64,000 bases of DNA from Yeguia hominis (GCF_014384705.1 NZ_JACRSN010000005.1:95409-159408); one strand, 5' to 3'. Shown: positions 28,122 through 38,223, numbered from the stretch's first letter. The notes: generated by a model from the sequence alone, not told the origin. Program-made: numbers and translations.

Positions 28122-28997
28122 TTATTCTGTCAGCGCAAAATACTGACTGGATGCACGCTTGCCGTTTGCATCGGTACATTCGACGCGGACATAGCGGTCG
28201 CGCGGTGTGAGCACGCAGGAAGCGCTTTGAAGATTTTGCCCCAGTGTCAGGCGATCGGCTTTCCAAAATGTATCCGTAAAGAAAGCAATTCGTGTACAGG
28301 GGGAAGTTTCCGCAGTAATCACGTGATCCTCAATGGAAATGCTTCGAATATCCGGTCCCTCCGAGGCGTAAAAACGGCCTGCGCGGAGGCTTTCCAAAAG
28401 ATCGGCAGTTTTTAAAGAAGGGGAAGAGAGAACGATCCAGCTTTGAAATGCGTCGCGGTCATAGAAATGTGCGTCGTCAACGCCGAGTAGGAAGCCGCGG
28501 TAGCCGTGTGCTGCAGCGATATCACAGAGAATAGAAGAATCACCGCGTCCGCCGTAGGCTTCGGAAATGCCGCTGTACAGCTCAGTGGCAAAGCATCCGG
28601 GCAGAGAAAGCAGATCCTGCGGCGAAAGCAGGGACCATGCGGGGTGCCCCAGAACAGCGAGCCCGCCGGCAGAGTGAATTTTCTGGACGAGGACGTCAGG
28701 AGGCGTTCCATCTACGATGGAAACCGGCTCTTTGATTCCGATTCCGATGATGTGCCAGGCACGCCGGGTGGAAAAATCATTGCAGTCGAGTTCGGTTCCG
28801 CCGAGCAGCGTAAACCCGTCCAGTTCACAGCCGGGAGAATAGAGACGGTGATCGGTAATGGCTAAAAAATCATAACCGGCTTTCCGATAGGCGAAAATCG
28901 CTTCGTCCGGTGTTTTGACGCCGTCGGAGCGGTTGGTATGGGTGTGCAAATTGCCTTTGTAACGTGGCAATGTTTCGTCAAATAAGAGCTGTTTCAT
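28122..28997 (-). CDS. PHP domain-containing phosphoesterase
   Basis: Probable metal-dependent phosphoesterase of 291 residues. The PHP motifs are visible: HTHTNRSDG (about 18-26), AITDHRLYSPG, LGGTELDCND, HPAWSLLS and LGVDDAHFYD. These His/Asp/Glu residues bind the metal cluster. About 70 residues after the PHP part look like an extra beta domain. Start ATG at 28997 (MKQLLFDETLPRYKGNLH) with GGAAGG upstream. Substrate unknown; it is transcribed alone or with the flavin reductase-like gene before it. Confidence 0.82.
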   Translation of the reverse strand: MKQLLFDETLPRYKGNLHTHTNRSDGVKTPDEAIFAYRKAGYDFLAITDHRLYSPGCELDGFTLLGGTELDCNDFSTRRAWHIIGIGIKEPVSIVDGTPPDVLVQKIHSAGGLAVLGHPAWSLLSPQDLLSLPGCFATELYSGISEAYGGRGDSSILCDIAAAHGYRGFLLGVDDAHFYDRDAFQSWIVLSSPSLKTADLLESLRAGRFYASEGPDIRSISIEDHVITAETSPCTRIAFFTDTFWKADRLTLGQNLQSASCVLTPRDRYVRVECTDANGKRASSQYFALTE

Positions 28998-29085
28998 AAT
29001 AGGCGCCTTCCTTCCTCGGCAATGCGCGTATAAATCATGTTTCGAAAACAAGCGGAATTATGGAGTCAAAACCGGGGATACGCAA

Positions 29086-29595
29086 TTACTTCCGTACCAG
29101 GATTGTTTCAATTTCACCGACATAGAGCGTATGCAAGTCGTGTTCCGGATAAAAGCGCGGAAGAAGATTTTGATCCAAAAAAGCCTGTTCCTCCATCGGT
29201 TGGCAGAAGAGTTTTTTGCAGATCAGCACCAAACGTGCTTCCGCAAAATAAGGGGCAGACTGCGTGAAGACAGGCGTGATGCCGGTTTCCTTGGCTTTGT
29301 CGATCTCACGCCCGGATTTTGTGCCGCAGAGATTGAGCATGTCGCGCCAGCTGTCATCGAAAAAGCAAAGAGAATACCGCGGCTGCGTGTCGACAAATTC
29401 TTTGGTGTAGCGCTGTGGCCGGATAAAAATATAGGAAACCGGTTTATTCCACAGAAAGCCCAGACCGCCCCAGGAGGCGGTCATCGTATTGTACTGTGCA
29501 GCGTCTCCGGCTGTGATCAGCATCCAGTCTTTTCCAATAGAAGTGAATGGATTTAAGGAAAGAGAATCGGCGGGAATACTTTGAAAGGATGACAT
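29086..29595 (-). CDS. Flavin reductase-like / FMN-binding split-barrel protein
   Basis: Protein of 169 residues of the flavin reductase-like domain family, with LNPFTSIGKDWMLITAGDAA at the N-terminus, the FMN-site stretch YNTMTASWGGLGFLWNKPV, and FIRPQRYTKEFVD. It has no fused NADH domain. Start taken at the ATG at 29595; an ATG five codons upstream has no ribosome site. Likely binds FMN in the cytosol. The electron donor and acceptor are unknown. It diverges from argG. Confidence 0.8.
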   Translation of the reverse strand: MSSFQSIPADSLSLNPFTSIGKDWMLITAGDAAQYNTMTASWGGLGFLWNKPVSYIFIRPQRYTKEFVDTQPRYSLCFFDDSWRDMLNLCGTKSGREIDKAKETGITPVFTQSAPYFAEARLVLICKKLFCQPMEEQAFLDQNLLPRFYPEHDLHTLYVGEIETILVRK

Positions 29596-29726
29596 AAAAA
29601 CCGCCTGCATATTTCAAAATGATATCAAGAAAACGAGCCTTCAAAATCTAGTTTCATCATAATACAAAAAAGCGGAATTTACAAGAGTGTGCGGCAACCG
29701 CTCCCGATAAAAGAAATTTGCAGATG

Positions 29727-29745
29727 TGAATATTCTGTATATTCA
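29727..29745. promoter_or_regulatory. Candidate ArgR operator (upstream ARG box)
   Basis: TGAATATTCTGTATATTCA is a 19-base inverted repeat resembling two ARG-box half sites. It lies 244 bases before argG and 146 bases upstream of the second box. The rest of the 29596-29988 gap is A/T-rich with no gene. Confidence 0.5.
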
Positions 29746-29890
29746 TAAATACCAAAGCGGCAAAAAAGGATGATTTTTAAAAGATTTTCATGCAGAAATG
29801 TACAGTGCGGCAGAGAATTTCTGCGGTAAAAATAGAAACGGCACAAGAATCAAAAAAAAGACCCCGCGTTTTTATGAGAAACGATTAAAA

Positions 29891-29904
29891 TGAATAAATA
29901 TTCA
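29891..29904. promoter_or_regulatory. ArgR operator (ARG box) at the argG promoter
   Basis: TGAATAAATATTCA is a perfect 14-base palindrome matching the ArgR/AhrC box core (TGAAT-N4-ATTCA). It ends 8 bases before the -35 of argG, so bound repressor would block polymerase when arginine is abundant. Confidence 0.75.
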
Positions 29905-29912
29905 CAAAACAC

Positions 29913-29940
29913 TTGATTTTAGGAGAAATGAGTGTATAAT
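29913..29940 (+). promoter_or_regulatory. Promoter of the arginine operon
   Basis: TTGATT (29913-29918), 16-base spacer, TATAAT (29935-29940), about 48 bases before argG. Confidence 0.75.
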
Positions 29941-29988
29941 ATACTTATCACATACGACAAATCAGAATTTGATAGGAGGATATATGCG

Positions 29989-31215
29989 ATGAAAAAAGAG
30001 ATTAAAAAAGTTGTTTTGGCGTATTCCGGCGGACTGGATACTTCCATTATTATTCCGTGGCTGAAGGAAACCTATCCCGGCTGCGAGGTCATCGCAGTTT
30101 CCGGAGATGTTGGACAGGGCACGGAGCTGGAAGGTCTGGAAGAAAAGGCAATTAAAACCGGTGCGTCCAAGCTTTACATCGAAGATCTGAAGGAAGAATT
30201 TGTACAGGACTATGTCTATCCGACTGTAAAAGCCGGCGCGGTCTATGAAAACAAATACCTTCTGGGAACCTCCTTTGCACGTCCGATTATCGCAAAGCGG
30301 ATTGTGGAAATCGCAAAGAAAGAGGGCGCGGATGCAATCTGCCACGGCTGCACAGGAAAAGGCAACGACCAGGTACGGTTTGAACTGACGATCAAGGCGT
30401 TTGCGCCGGATATGGAAATCATTGCACCGTGGAGAATTTGGGATCTGAAGTCTCGTGAGGAAGAAATTGAATACGCGGAAGCGCATCAAATTCCGCTTAA
30501 AATCAATCGGGAGACCAATTACTCGAAGGATAAGAACCTGTGGCATCTTTCGCACGAAGGGCTGGATCTTGAGAATCCGGCAAATGAGCCGCAGTACAAC
30601 AAGGAAGGCTTTTTGGAACTCGGCGTTTCTCCGGAACAAGCGCCGGACAAGCCGACTTACATCACCCTGCATTTTGAAAAGGGCGTTCCGACCATGCTTG
30701 ACGGCAAAAAGCTCAGCGGCGTAGAGATGGTGGAAGCCCTGAACAAACTCGGCGGAGAAAACGGCATCGGTCTGGCAGATATCGTAGAAAACCGGCTGGT
30801 CGGCATGAAATCCCGTGGCGTTTATGAGACCCCGGGCGGCACGATCCTCTATCATGCGCACAATAAGCTCGAAGAGCTCTGCCTGGATCGCGACACCTAT
30901 CACTATAAACAGCAGATTGGACTTAAATTTGCAGAGCTGGTCTATTTTGGGCAGTGGTTCACGCAGCTCCGGGAAGCACTCTCTGCGTTTGTGGACAGCA
31001 CGCAGGAGACCGTTACCGGCGATGTAACACTCAAGCTTTATAAGGGCAACATCATCGACGCAGGCGTGACCTCGCCGTATTCGCTCTATGATGAAGAAAT
31101 TGCGACATTCGATGAGGATGAGGTCTACGATCAGAAGGATGCAGGCGGCTTTATCAACCTCTTTGGACTGCCGATCAAGGTGCAGGCCCAGAAAAAGCAG
31201 CAGAATCAAAAATAA
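29989..31215 (+). CDS. argG: Argininosuccinate synthase
   Basis: Condenses citrulline and aspartate with ATP. 408 residues; PP-loop [17 protein letters not shown] (about 9-25), [14 protein letters not shown], and [23 protein letters not shown] substrate region (here [20 protein letters not shown]). ATG at 29989 follows AGGAGGA by 8 bases; an upstream in-frame reading would begin in the promoter. First gene of the argGHCJBDF unit. Confidence 0.97.
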   Translation: MKKEIKKVVLAYSGGLDTSIIIPWLKETYPGCEVIAVSGDVGQGTELEGLEEKAIKTGASKLYIEDLKEEFVQDYVYPTVKAGAVYENKYLLGTSFARPIIAKRIVEIAKKEGADAICHGCTGKGNDQVRFELTIKAFAPDMEIIAPWRIWDLKSREEEIEYAEAHQIPLKINRETNYSKDKNLWHLSHEGLDLENPANEPQYNKEGFLELGVSPEQAPDKPTYITLHFEKGVPTMLDGKKLSGVEMVEALNKLGGENGIGLADIVENRLVGMKSRGVYETPGGTILYHAHNKLEELCLDRDTYHYKQQIGLKFAELVYFGQWFTQLREALSAFVDSTQETVTGDVTLKLYKGNIIDAGVTSPYSLYDEEIATFDEDEVYDQKDAGGFINLFGLPIKVQAQKKQQNQK

Positions 31216-31232
31216 AACCGAACCAAACGCTT

Positions 31233-31265
31233 ATTCGCGTGCTCCGGAAACGGGGCGCGCGAATT
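31233..31265 (+). repeat. Hairpin between argG and argH
   Basis: ATTCGCG-T-GC-T-CC, loop, GG-G-GC-G-CGCGAAT forms a long imperfect stem with no T run behind it. It could slow decay of the upstream RNA or mark a processing site. Function inferred. Confidence 0.6.
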
Positions 31266-31304
31266 GTGGTACTTTGAATTGATTGAAAAAAGGGGAAATC
31301 CGAC

Positions 31305-32690
31305 GTGAAGTTGTGGGAAGGACGGTTCCAAAAAGGACTCGACAAGACGACCAATGATTTTAATTCCTCCATTTCCTTTGACAGCCGGATGTATGCAGAG
31401 GATATTCAGGGCAGTGTTGCGCACGCGACGATGCTCGGTGCGTGCGGGATCATCACAGAAGCAGAAGCGGAACAGATTTGCACAGGTCTCGAGGAAATTT
31501 TGAAAGATCTGAACGCCGGTACGCTGCAAATAGATCCGGAAGCCGAGGATATCCACACCTTTCTGGAAGGGGAACTGACGGCGCGTATCGGAGACGCCGG
31601 AAAACGGCTGCATACGGCGCGCAGCCGGAACGATCAGGTGGCGCTGGATGTCCGTCTGACACTGAAAAAAGAGGCGGCCGGGCTGATTTCCCAACTTCGT
31701 GAATTGATCGGCGTGCTTTGCAACCAGGCAGAGACCTATGCGGATGCGGTAATGCCGGGATACACGCATTTGCAGCGCGCACAACCGATCACATTTGGGC
31801 ATCACCTGATGGCGTACGCAGAAATGTTCCTGCGGGATATCGGACGTCTGCAGGATGCGGTAAAACGGATGGATCAGCTTCCGCTCGGATCCTGCGCACT
31901 TGCAGGGACAACCTATCCGATTGATCGCGGTATGACGGCGCGTCTGCTTGGATTTTCGGGCGTTACGCAAAACAGCCTCGACGGCGTTGCAGACCGGGAT
32001 TTCTGTGTGGAACTGGCGGCTGCAATTTCGCTTGCGATGGTGCATTTGTCCCGTTTTTCAGAAGAAATCATTTTGTGGTGCTCCTGGGAATTCCGGTTTA
32101 TTGAACTGGACGATGCCTTCTCGACCGGATCGAGCATCATGCCGCAAAAGAAAAATCCGGATATTGCCGAACTGGTACGCGGGAAATCCGGACGGGTATT
32201 CGGGGACCTGATGGGACTTTTGACCATGCTCAAAGGGCTTCCGCTTGCTTATAACAAGGATATGCAGGAGGATAAAGAGGCCATTTTTGACGCAGTGGAC
32301 ACGCTTCGGATGTGCCTGACCGCGTTTATTCCGATGGTAGCGACGATGAGAGTGCACCCGAAAACGATGCGCGCAGCGGCCGCAAAGGGCTTTATCAATG
32401 CGACAGATTGCGCGGATTATCTCGTCGGAAAAGGAATTCCGTTCCGCGATGCTTATAAGATTACCGGAAAGCTGGTCGCGATGTGTATTGCATCGGGTGA
32501 GACACTTGAAACGCTGCCGCTTGCAGAATATCAGGCGCTTTGCCCGCAGTTTGGGCCGGATGTCTACGATGCAATCTCACTGGAAACTTGTGTGACGGGG
32601 CGGACGTCGGAAGGCGGTCCCGCACCGCAAAAGGTTCGGCAGCAGATAAAACGGGTACAGGAGGTGCTCAACGTTGAAAACACCGATTAA
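31305..32690 (+). CDS. argH: Argininosuccinate lyase
   Basis: Splits argininosuccinate to arginine and fumarate. 461 residues starting at GTG (MKLWEGRFQKGLDKTTNDF). Fumarase/ASL signature GSSIMPQKKNPDIAEL holds the catalytic Ser; TARSRNDQVALD and GYTHLQRAQPITFGHH are present. AAGGGG is the ribosome site. Its 3' end overlaps argC by 17 bases. Confidence 0.97.
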   Translation: MKLWEGRFQKGLDKTTNDFNSSISFDSRMYAEDIQGSVAHATMLGACGIITEAEAEQICTGLEEILKDLNAGTLQIDPEAEDIHTFLEGELTARIGDAGKRLHTARSRNDQVALDVRLTLKKEAAGLISQLRELIGVLCNQAETYADAVMPGYTHLQRAQPITFGHHLMAYAEMFLRDIGRLQDAVKRMDQLPLGSCALAGTTYPIDRGMTARLLGFSGVTQNSLDGVADRDFCVELAAAISLAMVHLSRFSEEIILWCSWEFRFIELDDAFSTGSSIMPQKKNPDIAELVRGKSGRVFGDLMGLLTMLKGLPLAYNKDMQEDKEAIFDAVDTLRMCLTAFIPMVATMRVHPKTMRAAAAKGFINATDCADYLVGKGIPFRDAYKITGKLVAMCIASGETLETLPLAEYQALCPQFGPDVYDAISLETCVTGRTSEGGPAPQKVRQQIKRVQEVLNVENTD

Positions 32691-33717
32691 AGTTGGAATT
32701 TTAGGTGCAACCGGGTACGCAGGTGCGGAACTGGTTCGTTTGCTTGCAGGACATCCGATGGCGAAGGTTTCGGCAGTCGGTTCGGTGAGCTTTGAAGGAA
32801 AAAAACTCAGCGAGGTCTATCCGGCATACCGCGGCCTGTGTGACCTGACATGTATGCAGCAGGATGCGGTAATTGAAGAGAGCGACGCGGTCTTTGCAGC
32901 ACTGCCGCATGGGCTTTCACAGGATATTGCGGAGAAATGCGACCAGGCTGGAAAATTATTTATCGATCTCGGTGCGGATTTCCGTTTACAGGAAGAATCG
33001 GAGTATCACGCCTGGTATGGCGGGGATTACCGGTTCCCGGAACTTCATGCCCGCGCGGTATACGGCCTTCCTGAACTGTTTCGGGAAGAAATCCGCGGAA
33101 AGCGGATTATTGCCAATCCGGGCTGCTATACCACTGCGGTGCCGCTTGCACTGGTTCCGGCACTGCAGAACGGCCTCATTCAGCCCGATGGCATCATTGC
33201 GGACTGCAAGTCCGGCGTGACCGGCGCAGGACGCGGTCTTGCCCAGAATTTGCATTATGCGGAGTGTAGTGGGTCGTTTACGGCATACAAGGTAGCGGCG
33301 CACCGGCATACCCCTGAAATTGAGCAGACGCTCTCCAAAATCAGCGGACAGAAAATTACGATGACGTTTGTGCCGCATTTGCTGCCTGTGAACCGCGGAA
33401 TCCTGGCAACTTGCTATGCGCGCTTGGCCCCCGGGGTTACGATGGAAACCCTTCGCGAGGTGTATACGCAGGCGTACGGCGGCGAGACCTTTCTTCGCCT
33501 GTTGCCGGAGGGAAGCGTCGCCAACATCCGGAACGTCTGGTACTCCAATTACTGTGACCTTTCGCTGCACCTCGACCTGCGTGCAGGGCTGCTGATTGCG
33601 GTTTCTGCAATTGACAATATGGTCAAGGGTGCGGCCGGACAGGCAATTCAGAATATGAACCTCGCAATGGGAATCGAAGAAACGGCGGGCTTACAGCTTG
33701 TTCCGCCGGCATTTTAA
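32674..33717 (+). CDS. argC: N-acetyl-gamma-glutamyl-phosphate reductase
   Basis: NADPH-dependent reduction of acetylglutamyl phosphate. 347 residues, Rossmann start KVGILGATGYAGAELVRLL, active Cys in ANPGCYTTAVPLAL (about 149), catalytic His in HRHTPEIEQTL. Starts at TTG 9 bases after AGGAGG, inside the end of argH. Confidence 0.96.
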   Translation: MKTPIKVGILGATGYAGAELVRLLAGHPMAKVSAVGSVSFEGKKLSEVYPAYRGLCDLTCMQQDAVIEESDAVFAALPHGLSQDIAEKCDQAGKLFIDLGADFRLQEESEYHAWYGGDYRFPELHARAVYGLPELFREEIRGKRIIANPGCYTTAVPLALVPALQNGLIQPDGIIADCKSGVTGAGRGLAQNLHYAECSGSFTAYKVAAHRHTPEIEQTLSKISGQKITMTFVPHLLPVNRGILATCYARLAPGVTMETLREVYTQAYGGETFLRLLPEGSVANIRNVWYSNYCDLSLHLDLRAGLLIAVSAIDNMVKGAAGQAIQNMNLAMGIEETAGLQLVPPAF

Positions 33718-33733
33718 CGGGGAGGCAAGAAAC

Positions 33734-34951
33734 ATGATTGCAACGATTTCGGGCGGTGTCACAACCGCAAAAGGCTTTAAAGCGTCCGGAATTCACTGCG
33801 GAATCCGGAAAAACAAGGAAAAACCCGATCTGGCGATGATTTTGGCGGAGAAGGAATGTGCAGCTGCTGCAGTTTATACGCAGAACCTTGTCAAGGGCGC
33901 GCCGATTGCGGTGACCCGGAAAAACATTGCCGACGGAAAAGCGCGGGCGGTAATTTGCAACAGTGGAAACGCGAATACCTGTAATGCGGACGGCGAAGAA
34001 AAGGCGTGGAAGATGTGCGAGCTTGCGGCGCAGGCGCTCAAAATTGCGCCGGAGGACGTCATTGTTGCATCGACGGGCGTCATCGGAGAGATTTTACCCA
34101 TTGAGCCGATTGTGAGGGCAGTCGGGCCGCTTGCGGCGCAGCTTTCTGCGGACGGATCTTCTCTGGCGGCACGTGCGATTATGACGACGGACACCATGCT
34201 GAAAGAGGCTGCGGTAGAAGCGGATATTGACGGAAAAAAGGTGCGAATCGGCGGAATTGCGAAGGGCTCCGGCATGATTCATCCAAACATGGCGACGATG
34301 CTTTGCTTCCTGACGACGGACGCTGCGATTTCGCCTGAAATGCTGGACAAGGCACTGCACCATGCGGTGGATGAGAGTTTTAATATGGTCAGTATCGACG
34401 GCGACACTTCGACGAACGACATGGTGTCGATTTTGGCCTCCGGAATGGCGGAGAATCCGGAAATTTCCGAACCCGGAGAGGCGTATGCCATTTTTGTAGA
34501 TGCGCTGCGGCTGCTGTGCATCCGGCTTGCGAGAATGGTTGCAAAAGACGGGGAAGGCGCGACAAAGCTTTTGGTGTGCCGGGTAACCGGCGCGAAAGAC
34601 CATGCAGCTGCGGTTACGGTTTCGAAGGCGGTGATTGCATCGAGCCTTGTCAAGGCGGCGATGTTTGGCTCCGACGCCAACTGGGGTAGGGTGTTGTGCG
34701 CAATTGGATATTCCGGCGCGCCGGTTGATGTTTCGGGTGTGGATGTTGCGTTCCGTTCTGAGGCAGGCGCTTTGCAGGTCTGTCAGGACGGCGCGGGAAT
34801 TCCGTTTGATGAGGATGTTGCGAAAAAAATTCTTTCAGAAGACGAAATTGATATTCTGGTTACGCTGCATGACGGGGAGGCTCGCGCGGCAGCGTTTGGG
34901 TGCGATTTAACGTACGATTATGTCAAGATCAACGGCGATTACCGGACCTGA
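33734..34951 (+). CDS. argJ: Glutamate N-acetyltransferase / amino-acid N-acetyltransferase
   Basis: Recycles the acetyl group from acetylornithine to glutamate and, if bifunctional, also starts the pathway. 405 residues. The self-cleavage and nucleophile Thr is in GSGMIHPNMATMLCFLTTDA (MATML, about 189), separating alpha and beta chains. ATG at 33734 follows GGGGAGG. No argA is present nearby, consistent with an acetyl-cycle pathway. Confidence 0.96.
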   Translation: MIATISGGVTTAKGFKASGIHCGIRKNKEKPDLAMILAEKECAAAAVYTQNLVKGAPIAVTRKNIADGKARAVICNSGNANTCNADGEEKAWKMCELAAQALKIAPEDVIVASTGVIGEILPIEPIVRAVGPLAAQLSADGSSLAARAIMTTDTMLKEAAVEADIDGKKVRIGGIAKGSGMIHPNMATMLCFLTTDAAISPEMLDKALHHAVDESFNMVSIDGDTSTNDMVSILASGMAENPEISEPGEAYAIFVDALRLLCIRLARMVAKDGEGATKLLVCRVTGAKDHAAAVTVSKAVIASSLVKAAMFGSDANWGRVLCAIGYSGAPVDVSGVDVAFRSEAGALQVCQDGAGIPFDEDVAKKILSEDEIDILVTLHDGEARAAAFGCDLTYDYVKINGDYRT

Positions 34952-34983
34952 TCCGGAATGGAAACGGAAAGCAGGAGGATGTC

Positions 34984-35841
34984 ATGCAGATTTCCAATAT
35001 TGACAGAGCCAATATTTTGGTGCAGGCGCTGCCATACATTCAGAAATACGCAGGAAAAACCATTGTCGTAAAATACGGCGGCAATGCGATGATCAACAAG
35101 GAACTCAAGGATGCCGTTATGCGCGATATCGTGCTGATGCAGCTTGTCGGGATCAATGTGGTCCTGGTACACGGCGGCGGGCCGGAAATCAGCGAGATGC
35201 TCCGACGGATCGGCAAGGAGCCGAAATTTATTGCAGGAATGCGCTATACAGACGAAGAAACCGTGGAGATTGTCCAGCAGGTGTTGGCCGGAAAGGTCAA
35301 TAAAGCACTGGTGCAGCTTTTGGAGAGCCATGGAGGCCGGGCAATCGGGCTTTGCGGCCTTGACGGCGGAATGCTGAAAGCGCAAAAACTGCAGGCAGAA
35401 CAGGATCTCGGCTACGTGGGAGAGATTGCAGCAGTGGACACCCAGATCATCAGCGATGCAACGGCGAACGGCTATGTGCCGGTGATTGCGACGGTTGCAG
35501 GCGGGGATCAGGGTGAGGTTTACAATGTAAACGCCGACATTGCGGCGGCTCAGATTGCGGCGGCGCTCGGTGCGGAAAAGCTGATTCTCATGACGGATGT
35601 CCGCGGACTGCTCCGGGAAAAGGAGGACGAAAACACCTTGATTTCGGTTGTCAATGTCAGCGAGGTTCCGGCCTTGCAACGTCAGAAAATCATCAGCGGC
35701 GGCATGATTCCGAAAATAGACTGCTGTGTGGAAGCGGTGCGCCGCGGTGTCAGCCGGGCGCATATTCTGGACGGCAGAATTCCGCATTCCATTCTGATCG
35801 AGCTGTTTTCAGATGAAGGAATCGGAACCATGCTCTGCTGA
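34984..35841 (+). CDS. argB: Acetylglutamate kinase
   Basis: Phosphorylates N-acetylglutamate. 285 residues; ATP site KYGGNAMINKELK, VHGGGPEISEML, and the late KIISGGMIPKIDCCVEAV. The length and the N-terminal helix before the kinase fold resemble arginine-sensitive enzymes, so feedback inhibition is possible. ATG at 34984 follows AGGAGG by 5 bases. Confidence 0.95.
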   Translation: MQISNIDRANILVQALPYIQKYAGKTIVVKYGGNAMINKELKDAVMRDIVLMQLVGINVVLVHGGGPEISEMLRRIGKEPKFIAGMRYTDEETVEIVQQVLAGKVNKALVQLLESHGGRAIGLCGLDGGMLKAQKLQAEQDLGYVGEIAAVDTQIISDATANGYVPVIATVAGGDQGEVYNVNADIAAAQIAAALGAEKLILMTDVRGLLREKEDENTLISVVNVSEVPALQRQKIISGGMIPKIDCCVEAVRRGVSRAHILDGRIPHSILIELFSDEGIGTMLC

Positions 35842-35935
35842 ATCAGATTTTCACAGAAGCGGGAAACGATAAGGGCAGGGTTGCCCTGCAGAATCAAAGA
35901 ATTTGTCCCAGTGAATCTTCAAGGAGGGAAAAGAC

Positions 35936-37111
35936 ATGCGGTTCGAGGAAATCAAACAGCAGGAGGCCGCCAATATTATGCCGACGTACGGTCGGTTTCC
36001 GGTGGCGCTGGTTTCGGGAAAAGGCGCAGTGGCAAAGGATTGCGACGGCAAGGAATACGTGGATTTTACAAGCGGAATCGGCGTCAATTCGCTGGGCTAT
36101 TGTGATGAAGGCTGGGTAAAGGCGGTATCACAGCAGGCGGCGACGCTTCAGCATATTTCGAATCTTTATTATAGCCCGGTTCAGACAGCGCTTGCCGAAA
36201 AGCTGTGTCAGCTGACCGGATTTTCCAAAGTGTTTTTCGGCAATTCCGGTGCAGAGGCAAATGAATGTGCCATTAAACTCGCGCGAAAATACAGCCATGA
36301 CACCTACGGCGCCGAACGGGGGGAAATTGTAACGCTCCGCAATTCCTTCCATGGACGCACTGTGACGACGCTTGCGGCAACCGGACAAGACGGCCTGCAT
36401 ACGAATTTCGCACCGTTTACAGAAGGCTTTCGGTACGCAGAAGCGCCCACTATGGAAGCGGTTTCGGCCTGTGTGACAGAAAATACCTGCGCGGTGATGA
36501 TCGAGTTTATTCAGGGCGAAGGCGGTGTGATTCCGCTTTCGCAGGCATTTGTGGAGTCTTTACACGCATATTGCACGGAAAACGAGCTGCTTTTGATCGC
36601 CGATGAGGTACAAACCGGTGTGGGGCGGACCGGCGCGCTTTATGCATTTCAGAAATTCGGCGTGACACCGGATATTCTCACTTCTGCAAAAGGCCTTGGC
36701 GGCGGATTGCCTATCGGCGCCTGCCTTTGCGGAGAAAAGTTGGATGCGGTGATGACCGGCGGTACGCACGGCTCAACATTCGGCGGAAACCCGGTGGTCT
36801 GCGCAGGCGCACTGGAAGTGCTCGCGAGGGTTTCCAATCCGGCGTTTCTCCGGCAGGTTGAAGAAAAAGGCGCGTTTCTGCGAGAAAAGCTGGAAGCTAT
36901 GGACGAAATTGCCGACGTGCGCGGAATGGGTATGATGCTGGGCGCGGTGTTGAAAACCAAAGAGGCCAAAACGGTAGTTGCGCAGTGTGCAGCACAGGGC
37001 TTGCTTCTCTTAACGGCAAAAGATAAATTGCGCTTCCTGCCGCCGCTGACAATTTCTGATGAAGAGCTTTGCCGCGGCCTCACAATTTTGGAATCTGTTT
37101 TAAAAAACTAG
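35936..37111 (+). CDS. argD: Acetylornithine aminotransferase
   Basis: PLP enzyme making N-acetylornithine, 391 residues, class III aminotransferase. Visible: FFGNSGAEANECAIKLARKY, the phosphate-binding region, ADEVQTGVGRTG, and the Schiff-base Lys in TSAKGLGGGLPIGA (about 248). SD AAGGAGGG. It may also act on succinyldiaminopimelate, as some homologues do. Confidence 0.95.
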   Translation: MRFEEIKQQEAANIMPTYGRFPVALVSGKGAVAKDCDGKEYVDFTSGIGVNSLGYCDEGWVKAVSQQAATLQHISNLYYSPVQTALAEKLCQLTGFSKVFFGNSGAEANECAIKLARKYSHDTYGAERGEIVTLRNSFHGRTVTTLAATGQDGLHTNFAPFTEGFRYAEAPTMEAVSACVTENTCAVMIEFIQGEGGVIPLSQAFVESLHAYCTENELLLIADEVQTGVGRTGALYAFQKFGVTPDILTSAKGLGGGLPIGACLCGEKLDAVMTGGTHGSTFGGNPVVCAGALEVLARVSNPAFLRQVEEKGAFLREKLEAMDEIADVRGMGMMLGAVLKTKEAKTVVAQCAAQGLLLLTAKDKLRFLPPLTISDEELCRGLTILESVLKN

Positions 37112-37123
37112 GAGGGCGTTGTC

Positions 37124-38029
37124 ATGAAGCATTTACTCAAGCTGCTGGATCTGTCGAAAGAAGAAATCCTGAATATTTTAAATCTTTCGGACCAGCTGAA
37201 ATACGAAAAAAAGCATAATATTGAACACCATTACCTCAAAGGTAAAACGCTGGGCATGATTTTTGAAAAATCATCCACCCGTACGCGGGTTTCTTTCGAG
37301 ACCGGAATGTATCAGCTCGGCGGAATGGCACTGTTCCTTTCGGCTGGGGACATGCAGATCGGACGCGGAGAGCCGGTGCAGGATACGGCGCGTGTGCTTT
37401 CGCGGTATCTCGACGGTATTATGATCCGCACCTTTGCGCAGGAAGAAGTAGAGGCGCTTGCGCAGTACGGAAGTATCCCGATCATCAACGGATTGACAGA
37501 TTTTTGCCACCCGTGCCAGGTGCTTGCAGATCTGATGACGATTCGGGAATTTAAGGGAAGCCTCGAGGGACTGAAAATGTGCTTCATCGGGGACGGCAAC
37601 AATATGATGCACTCCCTGATTGTCGGCGGACTGAAAACGGGAATGCGGGTTTCCGTGGCGTGTCCGGAAGGATATCGGCCGGATACGTCGATTCTCTCTT
37701 TCGCAGAGTCGATGCCGGGCTTTGCAATAACGGATTCTCCTGTAGAAGCTGCGAAGGATGCAGACGTTGTTGTGACGGACGTCTGGGCCTCCATGGGGCA
37801 AGAGGAAGAGGCGCAAAAACGGAAAATTGCATTTGCAGGGTACCAGATCAACGACACAATTATGCAGGCGGCGAAAAAAGATGCGATGGTGCTGCATTGT
37901 TTGCCGGCGCACCGTGGGGAAGAAATCACGGCAGAGGTCTTTGAAGCACATGCAGATGAGATCTTTGAAGAAGCGGAAAACCGTCTCCACGCGCAAAAAG
38001 CAGTTCTTGTAAAACTGATGCGCGACTAA
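37124..38029 (+). CDS. argF: Ornithine carbamoyltransferase
   Basis: Makes citrulline from ornithine and carbamoyl phosphate. 301 residues; carbamoyl phosphate loop EKSSTRTRVSFETG (about 47-60), DFCHPCQVLADL and the C-terminal VLHCLPAHRGEEI. Biosynthetic rather than catabolic is suggested by the operon. Carbamoyl phosphate synthase genes are not in the window. A terminator follows. Confidence 0.96.
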   Translation: MKHLLKLLDLSKEEILNILNLSDQLKYEKKHNIEHHYLKGKTLGMIFEKSSTRTRVSFETGMYQLGGMALFLSAGDMQIGRGEPVQDTARVLSRYLDGIMIRTFAQEEVEALAQYGSIPIINGLTDFCHPCQVLADLMTIREFKGSLEGLKMCFIGDGNNMMHSLIVGGLKTGMRVSVACPEGYRPDTSILSFAESMPGFAITDSPVEAAKDADVVVTDVWASMGQEEEAQKRKIAFAGYQINDTIMQAAKKDAMVLHCLPAHRGEEITAEVFEAHADEIFEEAENRLHAQKAVLVKLMRD

Positions 38030-38074
38030 ACGGAGACGAAACAAATTAAAAAAGTTGGCAACCCGAAAACAGCT

Positions 38075-38127
38075 GCCGGAAACTTCCATTTGCAGAGCGT
38101 CTGCATGTTGGGGTTTCCGGCTTTTTT
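38075..38127 (+). terminator. Terminator of the arginine operon
   Basis: Stem GCCGGAAAC (38075-38083) with GTTTCCGGC (38113-38121), an inner TGCAGA/TCTGCA stem, then T6. Confidence 0.85.
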
Positions 38128-38223
38128 AGAAGCGGGTGACGCTTTGAAAATCCAAAAATCTCCAGAAAAACACGGGCAATGGGATGCTTTTTCCAGAAAA
38201 GCAGGTGAAATCCCGGATTTTAG

